From contig NC_018870.1 of assembly GCF_000305935.1 (NCBI RefSeq), forward strand, positions 513,942-577,941: DNA of 64,000 nucleotides, in the 5' to 3' direction. The position numbers and the translations under genes were made by a program. The notes beneath the pieces were generated by a model that saw only the letters and a program-made list of their open reading frames with translations, had not been told where the DNA came from and made no database searches. Origin of the DNA: Thermacetogenium phaeum DSM 12270. GTDB lineage: Bacteria; Bacillota; DSM-12270; Thermacetogeniales; Thermacetogeniaceae. Below are positions 8,285 through 17,086 of the stretch, piece by piece. How positions within the stretch are numbered: the stretch's first letter is position 1; each line of letters begins with the position of its first letter.

Positions 8285-9880
8285 ATGTCAGACGAAAAGA
8301 GGCAACTGGTTTGCTTTTATCTTGGTAAAGAGAAATACGGTGTTAACATTGATTTTGTGCAGGAGATCATCAGGATGCCTGTGCTCATGAAGGCTCCCCT
8401 CACACCTCCCCACATCGAAGGGTTGGCCAACCTGAGGGGCACGATCCTGACGGTAGTCAACGGTAGGGTTCGCTTTGGGATCGAGCGTCGTGAATTTGAC
8501 GAATCCAACCGGGTCATCGTCCTCGACTATCAGGGAAAGAGACTTGGCTTTATTGTTGACCGTGTTTCCGATGTAGTCACTGTTTCTGAAGAGGACATCG
8601 AAAAGAAAGAAACAGGTCGCGGCGAATTTGTTGAAGGTGTGGCGAAGGTCACCGAAGAAGGCTCACTTGTCCTCATCGTCAATGTGGAGAAGCTTTTCCC
8701 GAGGGTAGCGAGGAAGTCTGCTGCAGCGGCAAGTCACCGCACTTTTGCTGCTGATGATAATGGGAAAACAAAGGAGCAAGAAGAAGAGAGCCAGCTTGTC
8801 AGCTTTCGGGTAGGCAAAGAAGAATTTGCTCTTGAAATTGTCGATGTGCAGGAGATCGTTTATCTTCCGGAAGAGATCAGCCAGGTTCCTGGTGCGCCTT
8901 ACTACTGTGAGGGGCTTGCTTCATTGAGGGGTAAGCTACTTCCCATTATCCGTTTAGGGAGCATCCTTGGGACTGGGGAAGAAGAATTTGACGAGCGGGC
9001 TCGGGTGGTGGTGGTCAACATTGTTAGGGGAGGCAGGCGGCTCACAGCCGGGCTTGCTGTAGACGGTGTTTCTGAGGTGCTGCGTGTGCCCAAGAGGTTT
9101 ATCGAGCCTGTTCCGGCGCTTTTAAGGACGCGAGAGGCGGAGTTTCTTGCTGGAATTTGCAACATTGACAGCAGTAGGCTGGTGCACGTTCTCGATGCAG
9201 GTAAACTGTTCAGCGATGCAGACTACGAAGCCTTGCTTTACGAGCAAGGGGATGAGGAAGAAGATAAGGGCACTTTGGATCTCAGGGATGAAGAGGAGCA
9301 GTATGTCACCTTTCAGCTTGACGCTCAAGAGTATGGAGCACCGATCTCTCAGGTTCAGGAGATCATCAGGGTTCCCCAGATATTTGCAGTTCCCCGGGCT
9401 CCGGAGTTTGTGGACGGGGTCATCAACATCAGGGGTGAGATTGTCCCTGTAGTTGACCTCAGGAAGCGGTTTGGTCTGGAAGAGCGGGGACTTAGTGAAG
9501 TGAACAGGATCATTGTTGTTGACCTTGGGAATGCGAGGACAGGGTTGATTGTTGACGCAGTGCGCGAGGTTCTGGGTCTTTCGCGGGGTGATATCGAGCA
9601 GGTCTCTGAAGTTTTTGTTGAGTCAGGCAAGGCCAGCTTTTTGAGCGGGATCGGCAAGGTGCATCAGGGTGAGCGGATCCTGATCCTGCTCGATCTTTTG
9701 CGGCTGCTCAGCAGAGAAGAAAGAGATGAGTTGAAGCATTTCAGCAGCGAAGTCGAACAAGAGAGTAGGGAGGAACTCACCGGGCCTGGACAGTTCAGCG
9801 GTGAAGCTGGCGAGGAAGTCGAAGAAGGGAGTGAGCCGGGGCCATCTACTGATGAAGAAGACCAGGGTCCTGGTTGTTGA
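8285..9880 (+). CDS. Triple CheW-domain coupling protein
   Basis: 531 residues, ATG after AGGAGGGGG. Three consecutive CheW domains, roughly 5-145, 165-305 and 335-475. Each opens with the same pattern ([60 protein letters not shown]) and has the GLANLRG/GLASLRG/GVINIRG turn. The last ~55 residues are acidic. CheW couples receptors to CheA; three in one chain could bridge several partners in an array. It heads the intact part of the cluster, and the cheB remnant overlaps its 3' end. Confidence 0.93.
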   Translation: MSDEKRQLVCFYLGKEKYGVNIDFVQEIIRMPVLMKAPLTPPHIEGLANLRGTILTVVNGRVRFGIERREFDESNRVIVLDYQGKRLGFIVDRVSDVVTVSEEDIEKKETGRGEFVEGVAKVTEEGSLVLIVNVEKLFPRVARKSAAAASHRTFAADDNGKTKEQEEESQLVSFRVGKEEFALEIVDVQEIVYLPEEISQVPGAPYYCEGLASLRGKLLPIIRLGSILGTGEEEFDERARVVVVNIVRGGRRLTAGLAVDGVSEVLRVPKRFIEPVPALLRTREAEFLAGICNIDSSRLVHVLDAGKLFSDADYEALLYEQGDEEEDKGTLDLRDEEEQYVTFQLDAQEYGAPISQVQEIIRVPQIFAVPRAPEFVDGVINIRGEIVPVVDLRKRFGLEERGLSEVNRIIVVDLGNARTGLIVDAVREVLGLSRGDIEQVSEVFVESGKASFLSGIGKVHQGERILILLDLLRLLSREERDELKHFSSEVEQESREELTGPGQFSGEAGEEVEEGSEPGPSTDEEDQGPGC

Positions 9881-10296
9881 TGATTCGGCACTGATGCGCA
9901 AGTATATCAAGCGGATCTTGGAAGAGGACCCTCGCCTTGAGGTAGTCGATGCTGCAAGAGACGGGGAGTTAGGGCAGCGGCGCGGGCCAATATCGAGAGA
10001 TCCCTTCTGTGGAGGTAACCATTCGGAGCCTTCGGCAGTTTGCGAGTGATGATCAGATTATCGGGGTCATGCTCACCGGGATGGGTGATGACGGAGTAGA
10101 GGAGATGGTCGAGATCAAAAGAGGAGGCGGCTACACGATCGCCGAGTCTGAGGAGACCGCAGTTGTTGGGGGGATGCCCCGCAAGCTCGCGAAGCGTGGT
10201 GGTGCAGACGTTTTAGCACCGGCTTATGAGATTCCAGAACTGATCTTTGACGCTGTGGAGGGAAGAAGCCTTGGAAGAACTCAGCCGTCTGATTGA
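9852..10296 (+). pseudogene. cheB: CheB remnant with a large internal deletion
   Basis: The N-terminal ~38 residues ([18 protein letters not shown]...DAARDGE) are the start of a CheB receiver. That frame ends at TGA 10047-10049. In a second frame, [30 protein letters not shown] and VVGGMPRKLAKRGGADV give the last ~90 residues of the methylesterase domain, ending at 10296. More than half of the normal ~350 residues are missing, including the rest of the receiver and the catalytic Ser and His regions. The join near 9970 is also out of frame. It cannot be a working receptor methylesterase. Confidence 0.88.
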
Positions 10297-10840
10297 ATTG
10301 CTCAACAGTGAGGACGAGCTGGAGAGGCTGCGTGCGGCAGAAGAATTAGGTGACCACACTTCATCAGAGGCTGTTTTATCGCTGGTATCCTGTCTTGAAA
10401 AAGACGAGAGCCGTTTTGTCCAGGAAGCCTGTGTAGCTTCTCTCTGCCGGATCGGCACAGAAGAGGTGGCTGAAGAAGTAGCGAAACTTTTGCGGAGCAG
10501 TAATCCTTATGTCCGCAACGCTGCTTCAGAGATCCTCCAGCTTCTGGGGGACAGAGCAGAGCGTGTGATTGAGCTTCTCCTTCGGGATCCTGCCCCTGAT
10601 GTACGTGCACTTGCAGTGAGGGTTGTGGGAGAAGGGCTGTTTTCTAGTGCTTCTGCGTTGCTTCGTTCGGTTGTGCTAAATGACCCGGACGTAAACGTAG
10701 TTGCCAGTGCTGCCGAGTATTTAGGTGAAATTGGCGGTTCTCGTGAAGACCAGGATGCGCTCAATGCGGCGCGGGCGCGCTTTTCGGATCCTTTCCTTGA
10801 GTTTGCCGTAGAAACTGCAGTCCGGAAGATGGAGGAGTAG
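10271..10840 (+). CDS. HEAT-repeat protein in chemosensory cluster
   Basis: 189 residues from TTG 10271; GGAGGG at 10257-10262 supports it, and an upstream TTG at 10247 is less well placed. Helical HEAT-like repeats of about 30 residues run throughout (RLRAAEELGDHTSSEAVLSL, FVQEACVASLCRIGTEEVAE, YVRNAASEILQLLGDRAERV, DVRALAVRVVGEGLFSSASA). Such repeats are protein-binding scaffolds; the partner here is unknown. Its start lies inside the cheB remnant and its stop is 3 bases before the cheR remnant, so it belongs to the original operon. Confidence 0.85.
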   Translation: MEELSRLIELLNSEDELERLRAAEELGDHTSSEAVLSLVSCLEKDESRFVQEACVASLCRIGTEEVAEEVAKLLRSSNPYVRNAASEILQLLGDRAERVIELLLRDPAPDVRALAVRVVGEGLFSSASALLRSVVLNDPDVNVVASAAEYLGEIGGSREDQDALNAARARFSDPFLEFAVETAVRKMEE

Positions 10841-10843
10841 AAG

Positions 10844-11271
10844 TTGGTGAACAGGCCTTTTTTTTCGATCTTCGGTGAAGAGTTTGCCCGGCTTACAGAT
10901 TACATCTACCGCAGGACGGGTATCTTTTACGATGAGAACAAGCGCTACTATGTGGAAAAGCGCGTCTTCGACCGGATGAAGGCTACGGGCCACGAAAAAT
11001 TCCGGGACTACTTCCTCTACCTTCGCTGCGATGCTTCTGGGGAAGAGTTTCAGAGGCTGGTGAATGCGCTTACAGTAAACGAGACTTACTTTTTCAGGGA
11101 GTACGACCAGTTGAAGTGTTTTGCGGAAGAGGCGCTCCTGGAAATGCTTAAGGATAAGGGTGGCAGACAGCGGGTGGATTTATTTTCCTTGGGCACTCCG
11201 AATCGATGAGCAGGATCGCTCCCATATTTCGAATCCGCAAGTTTAAGAACGCCATTATTTATCAGAAGTGA
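10844..11271 (+). pseudogene. cheR: CheR remnant with an internal deletion
   Basis: A TTG (10844) or GTG (10847) start follows GGAGGAG. The first ~115 residues are a good CheR N-terminus (GEEFARLTDYIYRRTGIFYD, VNALTVNETYFFREYDQL). The frame then ends at TGA 11207-11209 before the SAM-binding core. In another frame just downstream, APIFRIRKFKNAIIYQK-stop (to 11271) is the usual CheR C-terminal tail. Roughly 130-150 residues, including the AdoMet pocket, are missing. The protein cannot methylate receptors. Confidence 0.87.
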
Positions 11272-11282
11272 GGGGGAGTGCA

Positions 11283-11666
11283 GTGGGAAAGAAGATCCTT
11301 GTTATTGATGATTCTTCGACGGTGCGCAGTTACTACCGGAAGCTTCTCGAAGCCAACGGTTTTATCGTAACCGAAGCGCTCAACGCCTATGAAGGCATTG
11401 AAAAGGCCTTAGAAGAAGAATTCGACCTTTACCTTGTGGACATCAACATGCCTAAGGGTACCGGTGTCGACTTTCTCAGGGAAGTTCGGTCTAATCCAGA
11501 GTTGGTTGCCGTACCTGCTGCCGTTATTTCCGCTGAAAGAGAAGAAAAAGACGTGGAGTTGAGCCTTTCTGCTGGGGCGAACGTTCATTTCGCTAAGCCT
11601 TTGAAGCCGGAGACCTTGCTGGAAATCGGCCGGATTCTGACTGGGGAGGTCGCAACAAGTGGATGA
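11283..11666 (+). CDS. CheY-like single-domain response regulator
   Basis: 127 residues from GTG 11283, with GAGGGGGAG just upstream. Complete receiver: acidic pair in ILVIDDSS, phospho-acceptor Asp in YLVDINMP (about residue 53), Ser/Thr switch region in AAVISAE, and Lys in VHFAKP. There is no output domain. Probably phosphorylated by the CheA that starts 8 bases before its stop. The downstream target (flagellar motor, pilus or other) is not shown by the sequence. Confidence 0.9.
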   Translation: MGKKILVIDDSSTVRSYYRKLLEANGFIVTEALNAYEGIEKALEEEFDLYLVDINMPKGTGVDFLREVRSNPELVAVPAAVISAEREEKDVELSLSAGANVHFAKPLKPETLLEIGRILTGEVATSG

Positions 11667-14394
11667 TGTCTTAGGCGATCTTGTGGAGGGATTTCACGAA
11701 GAAGCCAGCGAACTGCTGGAGGACTTGACCGACCTGATTCTTGCCTTAGAGGAGGATCCGGGGAACAAGGAAGCTGCTGAGGAACTTTTCCGGAAGGCGC
11801 ACACATTAAAGGGTGCTGCTGGTCTTGTTGGGGCGTCTCGAGTCTCTGAGGTGACCCACATCCTTGAGGAAGTGTTGGAGGATATAGCTGCCGGGAAAAA
11901 GGTTTTCAGGGCCGAGGTTGCCGACCTTTTGCTTCAGGGTTTTGACTATGTGAAGGAGCTGGTGGAGACCTTTGCTGCTGGAAAAACGGCAGATGAAGAG
12001 AAGCATAAGCACCTCCTGGAGGCGCTTTTAACCTTGAAGGAAGGTGAGAAAAGTTCGGATGGTGGGCAAACCAGTTCTCCGGACAGTATCGGTAACGATT
12101 TTTTGCTAAAGCTTGCACCTCAGGCCTGGGCGAAAATTCTCGATGTTTTGGAAGAAGAAAAGAAGAGCGTTTACCAAGTCGTTTTGAAGTTTGACCCAGA
12201 GCTTTTCTTTACTGGCCAGGATCCCTTACTTATCATCGATGACTTTCTCAAGGCCGGGGATGTGATCGAGTTTGTTTGCCACGCAGAAGAGTTACCCCCT
12301 CTGGATGAAATCGAACCTGAGCGGATCTACACTTGGTTTGAAATTTACTTAGGAGCCCCGTCTGGTGTGCTCTCTGAGTTGGAAGATTTTGTTGAGTTTC
12401 TCGACCCCCAACTCAACTTTGTGCTCATTCGGGAACCGAATTACGAAAGCCTTTTGTCTTCCCTTAGCCTGGACGCGACAGTGTGCCGGGATCTGAGAAA
12501 TGTGGCCGGATCTCGTCTTGGTAACATCAAAAAACTCTTGACTGCAATCCACCGCGTCTTGGTTCTGAGACCCGGTGCTGAAGAAACACCGGCTCTTTCC
12601 AACCTAGCCGCTCTCTTGAAGGAAGAGTGTCTCGAGACGGCTTTGGAGACGCACGGTCATGAGAGGCTTCGGTGCGTAGTATTTGCCCTGTGTGTTTTTG
12701 CCTGGATGCTTTCGGGGTGTGTCAGCTCTGGGCTGGACGGCGAGTCGGAAAAGAACGTGGAGGAGACCTTGAAAGATCTGTGTCGGAGTTTAGAGCTTCT
12801 GCTTGGAGAGCAGGCCGAGGGCAAGGATTTCTCCGGGGAAGCCAAGCCAAAAGACAGCTTTCCGAAAGAAAGAAAAAAAGTTTTGAAAGAGATCCTGCGC
12901 CAGCAAAAGATTTATCTTGCTTTGAACCGGAGTAGCAAAGATCGCTTTGGGCCTTCATTGTTCCGGGTGATTTCCTGCATTGCCTTGGCCCTCGGCTGTA
13001 GTGATGTAGCAGAGCGTGTTCAGCTTTTTTCGGACCTTGAGTGGGATGCGTGCCTGGATGTATTGAACCACTTGGAAGCCCTGGTGGGTGGTGAAGAAGA
13101 AGGAGAGGCCCGGGCGGCTGCTGAACCCGGCAGTTCTTCGAGCGCCGTGATCCAAGCCCCGGTTCAGGCTCACCAGCCTAAGGGCCGGGCCAAGAAGTAC
13201 CTTCGAATTGAGGAAAGTCGTGTTGAGAAGCTTTTCGAGTTGGCAGGAGAATTGGTGGTTGCCAAGAACAGTCTACCGTATCTGGTGCGCAAGCTTGAGC
13301 TTCACTGGGGGATTCCCGATGCGGCCAGGGAACTGAAAGAAAGGTATCAGGCACTTGAGCAGATCAGTCGTGAGCTGCAGGATTTAGCGATGGAATTCCG
13401 GCTTCTTCCTGTATCGCAGATATTTCAGCGGTTCCCGCGTTTTGTGCGTGATGTCAGTAGGAGCTTAGGCAAGCAGGTGCGGCTGGTTATCGAAGGGGAG
13501 GAGACACATTTTGACAAGACGGTGCTGGAGAAGATCTACGAGCCCTTGGTTCACCTTGTGCGCAACTCTTTGGATCACGGTATTGAGCCCTCGGAGGAGA
13601 GGGTCCGTCTTGGGAAGGAAGCGGAAGGGAGGCTTGTGCTGCGGGCTGGTCGTGAAGGGCACTTTGTGTTCATTGAAGTGTCAGATGACGGGAGGGGAAT
13701 CGATCCTGGGCGCATCAGAGATGCTGCTGTAGAAAAGGGATTGCTCAGCGAGCAGGCAGCAAGTCAGCTTTCCGATGACGAGGTCGTCCAGCTTATCTTT
13801 CACCCTGGTTTCTCGACTGCGAAAAAAGCAAATGAGCTTTCTGGCCGCGGAGTCGGGATGGATGTTGTCAAAGACGTGGCCGAGCAGTTAGGGGGCAGTG
13901 TGCAGCTCAGCAACTCTCCTGGTTCTGGGTTGACAGTGCGTTTGACTTTTCCTCTCACTTTGGCGACGACCAAGGTTTTAGTTGTTCGGGCTGGTGGTGG
14001 AATTTATGGGCTTCCCCTTGAAGGTGTTGAAGAAGTTCTCCGGGTTCAGACCGATCAGTTCCAGCTTCTTGGTGGAAAAGAAGCGGTTTACCTTCGGGGC
14101 AGAACGGTTCCTGTGGTTCGGCTGAGGGAGTTGTTAGGGCTGACGGGAGATTCTTCTGGGGAATTTAGCTATGTTGTAGTCTTGAAAGTTGGGGTAGGTC
14201 TTGTGGTCGATGATTTTGAAAACGAGCTTGACGTACTTTTGAAGCCGCTTCCGGGGGAGCTTGGAGGTGTGAATCTTTATGCGGGGGGTTCACTCCTTCC
14301 CGACGGTAGCATTCTGCTTGTGCTCAACCCTGAAGAATTGCTGGCAGGGGGGGGAACTAGTTCATGCCTGTTGTTAGAAGCGGAGACACTTTAG
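11659..14394 (+). CDS. cheA: Chemotaxis-type histidine kinase CheA
   Basis: 911 residues from GTG 11659, overlapping the CheY gene. Hpt domain at residues 1-110 with phospho-His 48 in KAHTLKGAAG. Dimerisation region ~515-600, then ATPase (HLVRNSLDHGIEP at ~631, SDDGRGID at ~674, GRGVGMDVV at ~729), and a C-terminal CheW-like domain ~770-905. The stretch from ~130 to ~500 is unusually long for CheA. It shows no second Hpt histidine motif and no receiver, and I cannot assign it beyond possible response-regulator binding. ATP-binding and Hpt residues are intact, so the kinase should be active. Confidence 0.93.
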   Translation: MDDVLGDLVEGFHEEASELLEDLTDLILALEEDPGNKEAAEELFRKAHTLKGAAGLVGASRVSEVTHILEEVLEDIAAGKKVFRAEVADLLLQGFDYVKELVETFAAGKTADEEKHKHLLEALLTLKEGEKSSDGGQTSSPDSIGNDFLLKLAPQAWAKILDVLEEEKKSVYQVVLKFDPELFFTGQDPLLIIDDFLKAGDVIEFVCHAEELPPLDEIEPERIYTWFEIYLGAPSGVLSELEDFVEFLDPQLNFVLIREPNYESLLSSLSLDATVCRDLRNVAGSRLGNIKKLLTAIHRVLVLRPGAEETPALSNLAALLKEECLETALETHGHERLRCVVFALCVFAWMLSGCVSSGLDGESEKNVEETLKDLCRSLELLLGEQAEGKDFSGEAKPKDSFPKERKKVLKEILRQQKIYLALNRSSKDRFGPSLFRVISCIALALGCSDVAERVQLFSDLEWDACLDVLNHLEALVGGEEEGEARAAAEPGSSSSAVIQAPVQAHQPKGRAKKYLRIEESRVEKLFELAGELVVAKNSLPYLVRKLELHWGIPDAARELKERYQALEQISRELQDLAMEFRLLPVSQIFQRFPRFVRDVSRSLGKQVRLVIEGEETHFDKTVLEKIYEPLVHLVRNSLDHGIEPSEERVRLGKEAEGRLVLRAGREGHFVFIEVSDDGRGIDPGRIRDAAVEKGLLSEQAASQLSDDEVVQLIFHPGFSTAKKANELSGRGVGMDVVKDVAEQLGGSVQLSNSPGSGLTVRLTFPLTLATTKVLVVRAGGGIYGLPLEGVEEVLRVQTDQFQLLGGKEAVYLRGRTVPVVRLRELLGLTGDSSGEFSYVVVLKVGVGLVVDDFENELDVLLKPLPGELGGVNLYAGGSLLPDGSILLVLNPEELLAGGGTSSCLLLEAETL

Positions 14395-14621
14395 TTTTCA
14401 CTGGCAGCCTCACTGTGGAGGATGCTGGGGAAGTAAAACAAAAGTTGCAGGAGTTGAAGGGGGCAACGGAGCCGCGCCTCGATCTGAGCGGGCTCGAGCG
14501 CTTCGACTTCAGCATCGCCCAGCTTCTTTTGGCTTTTGTTCGGGAGGTCAAGCTGATTGGTTTTATTCCTCCTTCTGATACCAGGTTGAGCAACATCTTG
14601 AGGTTTCTCGGAGTGTGTTAG
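14364..14621 (+). CDS. STAS-domain protein
   Basis: 85 residues; ATG 14364 overlaps the end of cheA by 31 bases. The STAS pattern (LVFTGSLTVEDAGEVKQKL, PRLDLSGLERFDFSIAQLLL) covers the whole protein. Where anti-anti-sigma factors have the phosphorylatable Ser/Thr (DLSGL..ID..G), here the string is DLSGLERFDFSIAQ with Ser at that place. STAS proteins switch partners by phosphorylation or bind other STAS/kinase proteins. In this cluster it may be a small docking or output element. Confidence 0.82.
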   Translation: MPVVRSGDTLVFTGSLTVEDAGEVKQKLQELKGATEPRLDLSGLERFDFSIAQLLLAFVREVKLIGFIPPSDTRLSNILRFLGVC

Positions 14622-15770
14622 GTGTTGGATTATCTGGCGGGCTTCATTTCAGGATTGGTCCTCGGAACTGCAGCAGTTTCGCTTGTTTTCCGGAAAAAGA
14701 AACCTTTGCAAGAACCCCCTCCACCAACCCCGATTCCGCAGATTGAGGAATCAGCGAAGGAACAGATGGACACGAGAATGCTGGAAGAATTCTTCTTGAC
14801 GGTAAGAAATGTGGCTGACATTGTGGAAAAAGTGCTGGAAGAAACGCGGGTAGAGATAAGAAAAAGTACTGAGAAGTGGATAGAAGCAGTTGAACAAATG
14901 GTAGGAAGCTCTCGTGAAGGAATTGCTCAACTGAAGACAACCATTGCAGCAATTGTTTCTCGTGAGGAGGAAAAAACCGAGGATCTTTTAGAAAGAAGCC
15001 GAGATTCTGCTTCTCAGATCGTAGATACCAGCAGGGCTGCTGTCAGAAGGTTTACAGAGTGCAGTGAACAGTTTCTGGGGATAATCCAGGAGCTTCAGGA
15101 GAGCCGTTTCCGGGACTTCAAGCTGCAGATTGAGGGTGTTCTTCGACAGTCGAATATCCTCGCTTTGAACGCCGGTATTGAGGCTGCGCGGTTGGGAGCA
15201 GCAGGACGCGGCTTGGGGGTCATTGCTGGGGAGATTCAAAAATTAAACAAAATGGTTGATGAATCCCTTGATGCCATTGGGGATTTGGTGGATTCGTTGG
15301 AGTCGCAGCTGCTGGAGTTTTCCAAGACCCTTGAGGTGGTTGCTCAGGATTCGGTTAAGGCGATCGAGTATGGTGAGAGGGTGCTGGAGGCCAGTCTTGC
15401 TGAGCTCGACCGCAAGGTTGACAGCATTGCTTCTGCTCTTTCTGGGGTTGGTGGGAGGCTGGACGAGGTTGCTGGAAACCTGGGAGCAGTTGTTGAAGTG
15501 TTCCAGTATCAGGACATAGTTTCTCAGAAGCTGGGGAACATGCAGGGGGTTGTTAGGGAGTTGAGCGAGGTGCTCGATAAAGCGGTAACTTCGCTTTCCA
15601 GAAGCGAATTTGCAAACGTGCGGGAAGAACTCCTTAGTCGGATTCAGAAGCTCTACACGACCCAGAGTGAGCGGAGGCACCACGAGGATGCGACAGGTCA
15701 AAAGTGTGTTGACGAAAAGCGGGTAGGTCAGGTTATTTCCGAACTTGGAGAGAATGTCGAGCTTTTTTGA
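14622..15770 (+). CDS. Membrane-anchored MCP-type signalling protein without a sensor domain
   Basis: 382 residues from GTG 14622, one base after the STAS gene. One N-terminal membrane helix (LAGFISGLVLGTAAVSLVF), a proline-rich turn, then cytoplasmic coiled coil to the end. The receptor tip lies near residue 178 (SNILALNAGIEAARLGAAGRG). There is no periplasmic domain or HAMP. It probably nucleates a CheA/CheW array from the inner face of the membrane or senses an internal state. With cheR and cheB broken, methylation-based adaptation by local enzymes is unlikely. Confidence 0.85.
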   Translation: MLDYLAGFISGLVLGTAAVSLVFRKKKPLQEPPPPTPIPQIEESAKEQMDTRMLEEFFLTVRNVADIVEKVLEETRVEIRKSTEKWIEAVEQMVGSSREGIAQLKTTIAAIVSREEEKTEDLLERSRDSASQIVDTSRAAVRRFTECSEQFLGIIQELQESRFRDFKLQIEGVLRQSNILALNAGIEAARLGAAGRGLGVIAGEIQKLNKMVDESLDAIGDLVDSLESQLLEFSKTLEVVAQDSVKAIEYGERVLEASLAELDRKVDSIASALSGVGGRLDEVAGNLGAVVEVFQYQDIVSQKLGNMQGVVRELSEVLDKAVTSLSRSEFANVREELLSRIQKLYTTQSERRHHEDATGQKCVDEKRVGQVISELGENVELF

Positions 15771-15803
15771 GTAGGGGTTGAAGCAAGAGAGGGAGGTGGC
15801 TTC

Positions 15804-16175
15804 GTGAGCAGGCGAGTGCTGGCAGTTGACGATTCAGCCACAGTGAGGTCAAGCCTCAAGCTCGTCTTGCAGGAAGCGGGTTGCGATTTGGTTTTAGCTG
15901 CGGATGGTGAAGAAGCTCTGAACAAGATAAAAAGGTCAAAAGAGAAGTTTCACCTGATCATTACCGACCTGAACATGCCGAAGATGAACGGGATCGAGCT
16001 GATCAAAGCGGTGCGTTCACTGCCGGATTACCGTTTCGTTCCGATCCTGATGTTGACGACCGAGTCCCAAGCTGACAAGAAACTGGAGGGGAAGAAGGCA
16101 GGAGCTACCGGCTGGATCGTCAAGCCGTTTACTCCCGAGCAACTCATCGGGGTGATTCAAAAGGTTCTAAGATAG
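15804..16175 (+). CDS. CheY-like response regulator
   Basis: 123 residues, GTG 15804 after GAGGGAGG. Full receiver: VLAVDDSATVR (acidic pair), phospho-acceptor Asp in LIITDLNMPKMNG (about residue 57), Thr in LMLTTESQ, Lys in WIVKPFTPEQ. No output domain. This is closer to classical chemotactic CheY than the one at 11283. It is the last intact gene of the cluster. Confidence 0.92.
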   Translation: MSRRVLAVDDSATVRSSLKLVLQEAGCDLVLAADGEEALNKIKRSKEKFHLIITDLNMPKMNGIELIKAVRSLPDYRFVPILMLTTESQADKKLEGKKAGATGWIVKPFTPEQLIGVIQKVLR

Positions 16176-16522
16176 CAAGGAATCCAAACATATGTTGGGC
16201 TCTTAAATTTTTAAAAGAACTGTCTTGACAATAGGGCCACCTCTGCGGCTCCGACAGAGGAACGAAAAAAGGTTTTATCCTTTAAGCTCTAAAGATAAAG
16301 AGCAAGTTAAACTTTCTCCTGCCCAAAGGATTTCTGATTTGTTGAATTACCAACGGCAGGAATAATGCCAAACTTTGTCCAATTATAATATTATTTGGCG
16401 TTAAACTCCACCAGGAAAGCCCGTCCGCTCAAGGATGAGAATTTTAAATAATGCATATTACCGAGAGCCTAGAGGGGGTAATCATAATGCTATATAATAC
16501 CAGATATCACAGAATAACCCAT

Positions 16523-16535
16523 GGGGGGGGGGGGG
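16523..16535 (+). repeat. Poly-G tract (13 G)
   Basis: Uninterrupted run of 13 G in an AT-rich context. It is prone to slippage and also to sequencing error; it is not inside a recognisable gene. Confidence 0.95.
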
Positions 16536-16712
16536 CATTATTTGACAACCAAACCAATTTTCAGAAAAAATGTATAATCATCTCCATCCGTGTGTTTTTA
16601 CCTCCATGAGTTTCAGGCCTTCCTCGTAATTTCCTGATTTCCCCTGGAAACCGAAGAGGTTTTTTCATTTGAGGTTATTTCTTGACCGTTGAATTTAAAA
16701 AATTAAAAGAAA

Positions 16713-16809
16713 GCCGGCGGGTGACCCTGCAGAGGGTTTCACAGCCACGGCATTGCCTCGCCTGATAGGCTTTATCTCTGCTTTCGCCGCAGTTGGCCCG
16801 TGCTCCGGC
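16713..16809 (+). ncRNA. Unidentified branched RNA-like element
   Basis: Nested perfect pairings: outer GCCGG (16713-16717) with CCGGC (16805-16809); hairpin GTGA-CCCT/AGGG-TCAC (16721-16742); inner stem CACGG (16746-16750) with CCGTG (16798-16802). The inner stem encloses GCCT/AGGC (16760-16770) and CTGC/GCAG (16778-16792). The minus strand has some likeness to a class I c-di-GMP aptamer around its GCGAAAGC loop, but the conserved core is not there. Could act as an RNA on either strand; no family assigned. Confidence 0.35.
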
Positions 16810-16856
16810 GAACATGGGGTATGCGGCTTGCTGTAGCATGAAATAAGGGATGGTCC

Positions 16857-17025
16857 GATGGTAAAAAACTGGTAGTTTTCGATCTGGCGGGCGAACTTTA
16901 CGGCGTGGACATATTCGACGTCCGGGAAATAGTCGGGGATACGCCAGTTACCAGAATACCAGGGCACATTAACCCATGTGTGGGAAGGAGTAATGCTCAC
17001 CTCAACGGACATCTTCCGAGAAAAT
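16857..17025 (+). pseudogene. CheW remnant
   Basis: The frame reads DGKKLVVFDLAGELYGVDI then FDVREIVGDTPVTRIPG, a clear CheW N-terminus. No start codon fits in frame. After IPG the match breaks, and a shifted frame ([11 protein letters not shown]) loosely resembles the following NLRG strand. Only about 55 of ~150 residues are recognisable. It abuts the chemoreceptor gene, so a cheW-mcp pair probably once stood here. Confidence 0.7.
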
Positions 17026-17086
17026 GCTTTCTAAGATTCTAAGAAAGGGGGAAAAATCGCTCCGCCGAGCAGGAGCGACCGGTGGT

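Larger units (their letters stand above)
16176..17086 (+). other. Long non-coding stretch between cheY and the chemoreceptor
   Basis: About 900 bases, AT-richer than its surroundings. Its contents are a CCTCTG...CAGAGG hairpin (16240-16260) with the CAGAGGAACGA ending shared with repeats elsewhere, a 13-G tract, the branched structured element at 16713-16809 and a cheW remnant. No intact gene is seen. Confidence 0.7.

Noticed and set aside
11207-11209. TGA in cheR as a possible selenocysteine codon
   Set aside because: Sequence after the TGA does not continue the CheR core; the true C-terminal tail appears in a different frame, so this is a deletion.
16542-16578. TTGACA and TATAAT near the poly-G tract
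   Set aside because: The spacer is 25 bases, too long for a sigma-A promoter.
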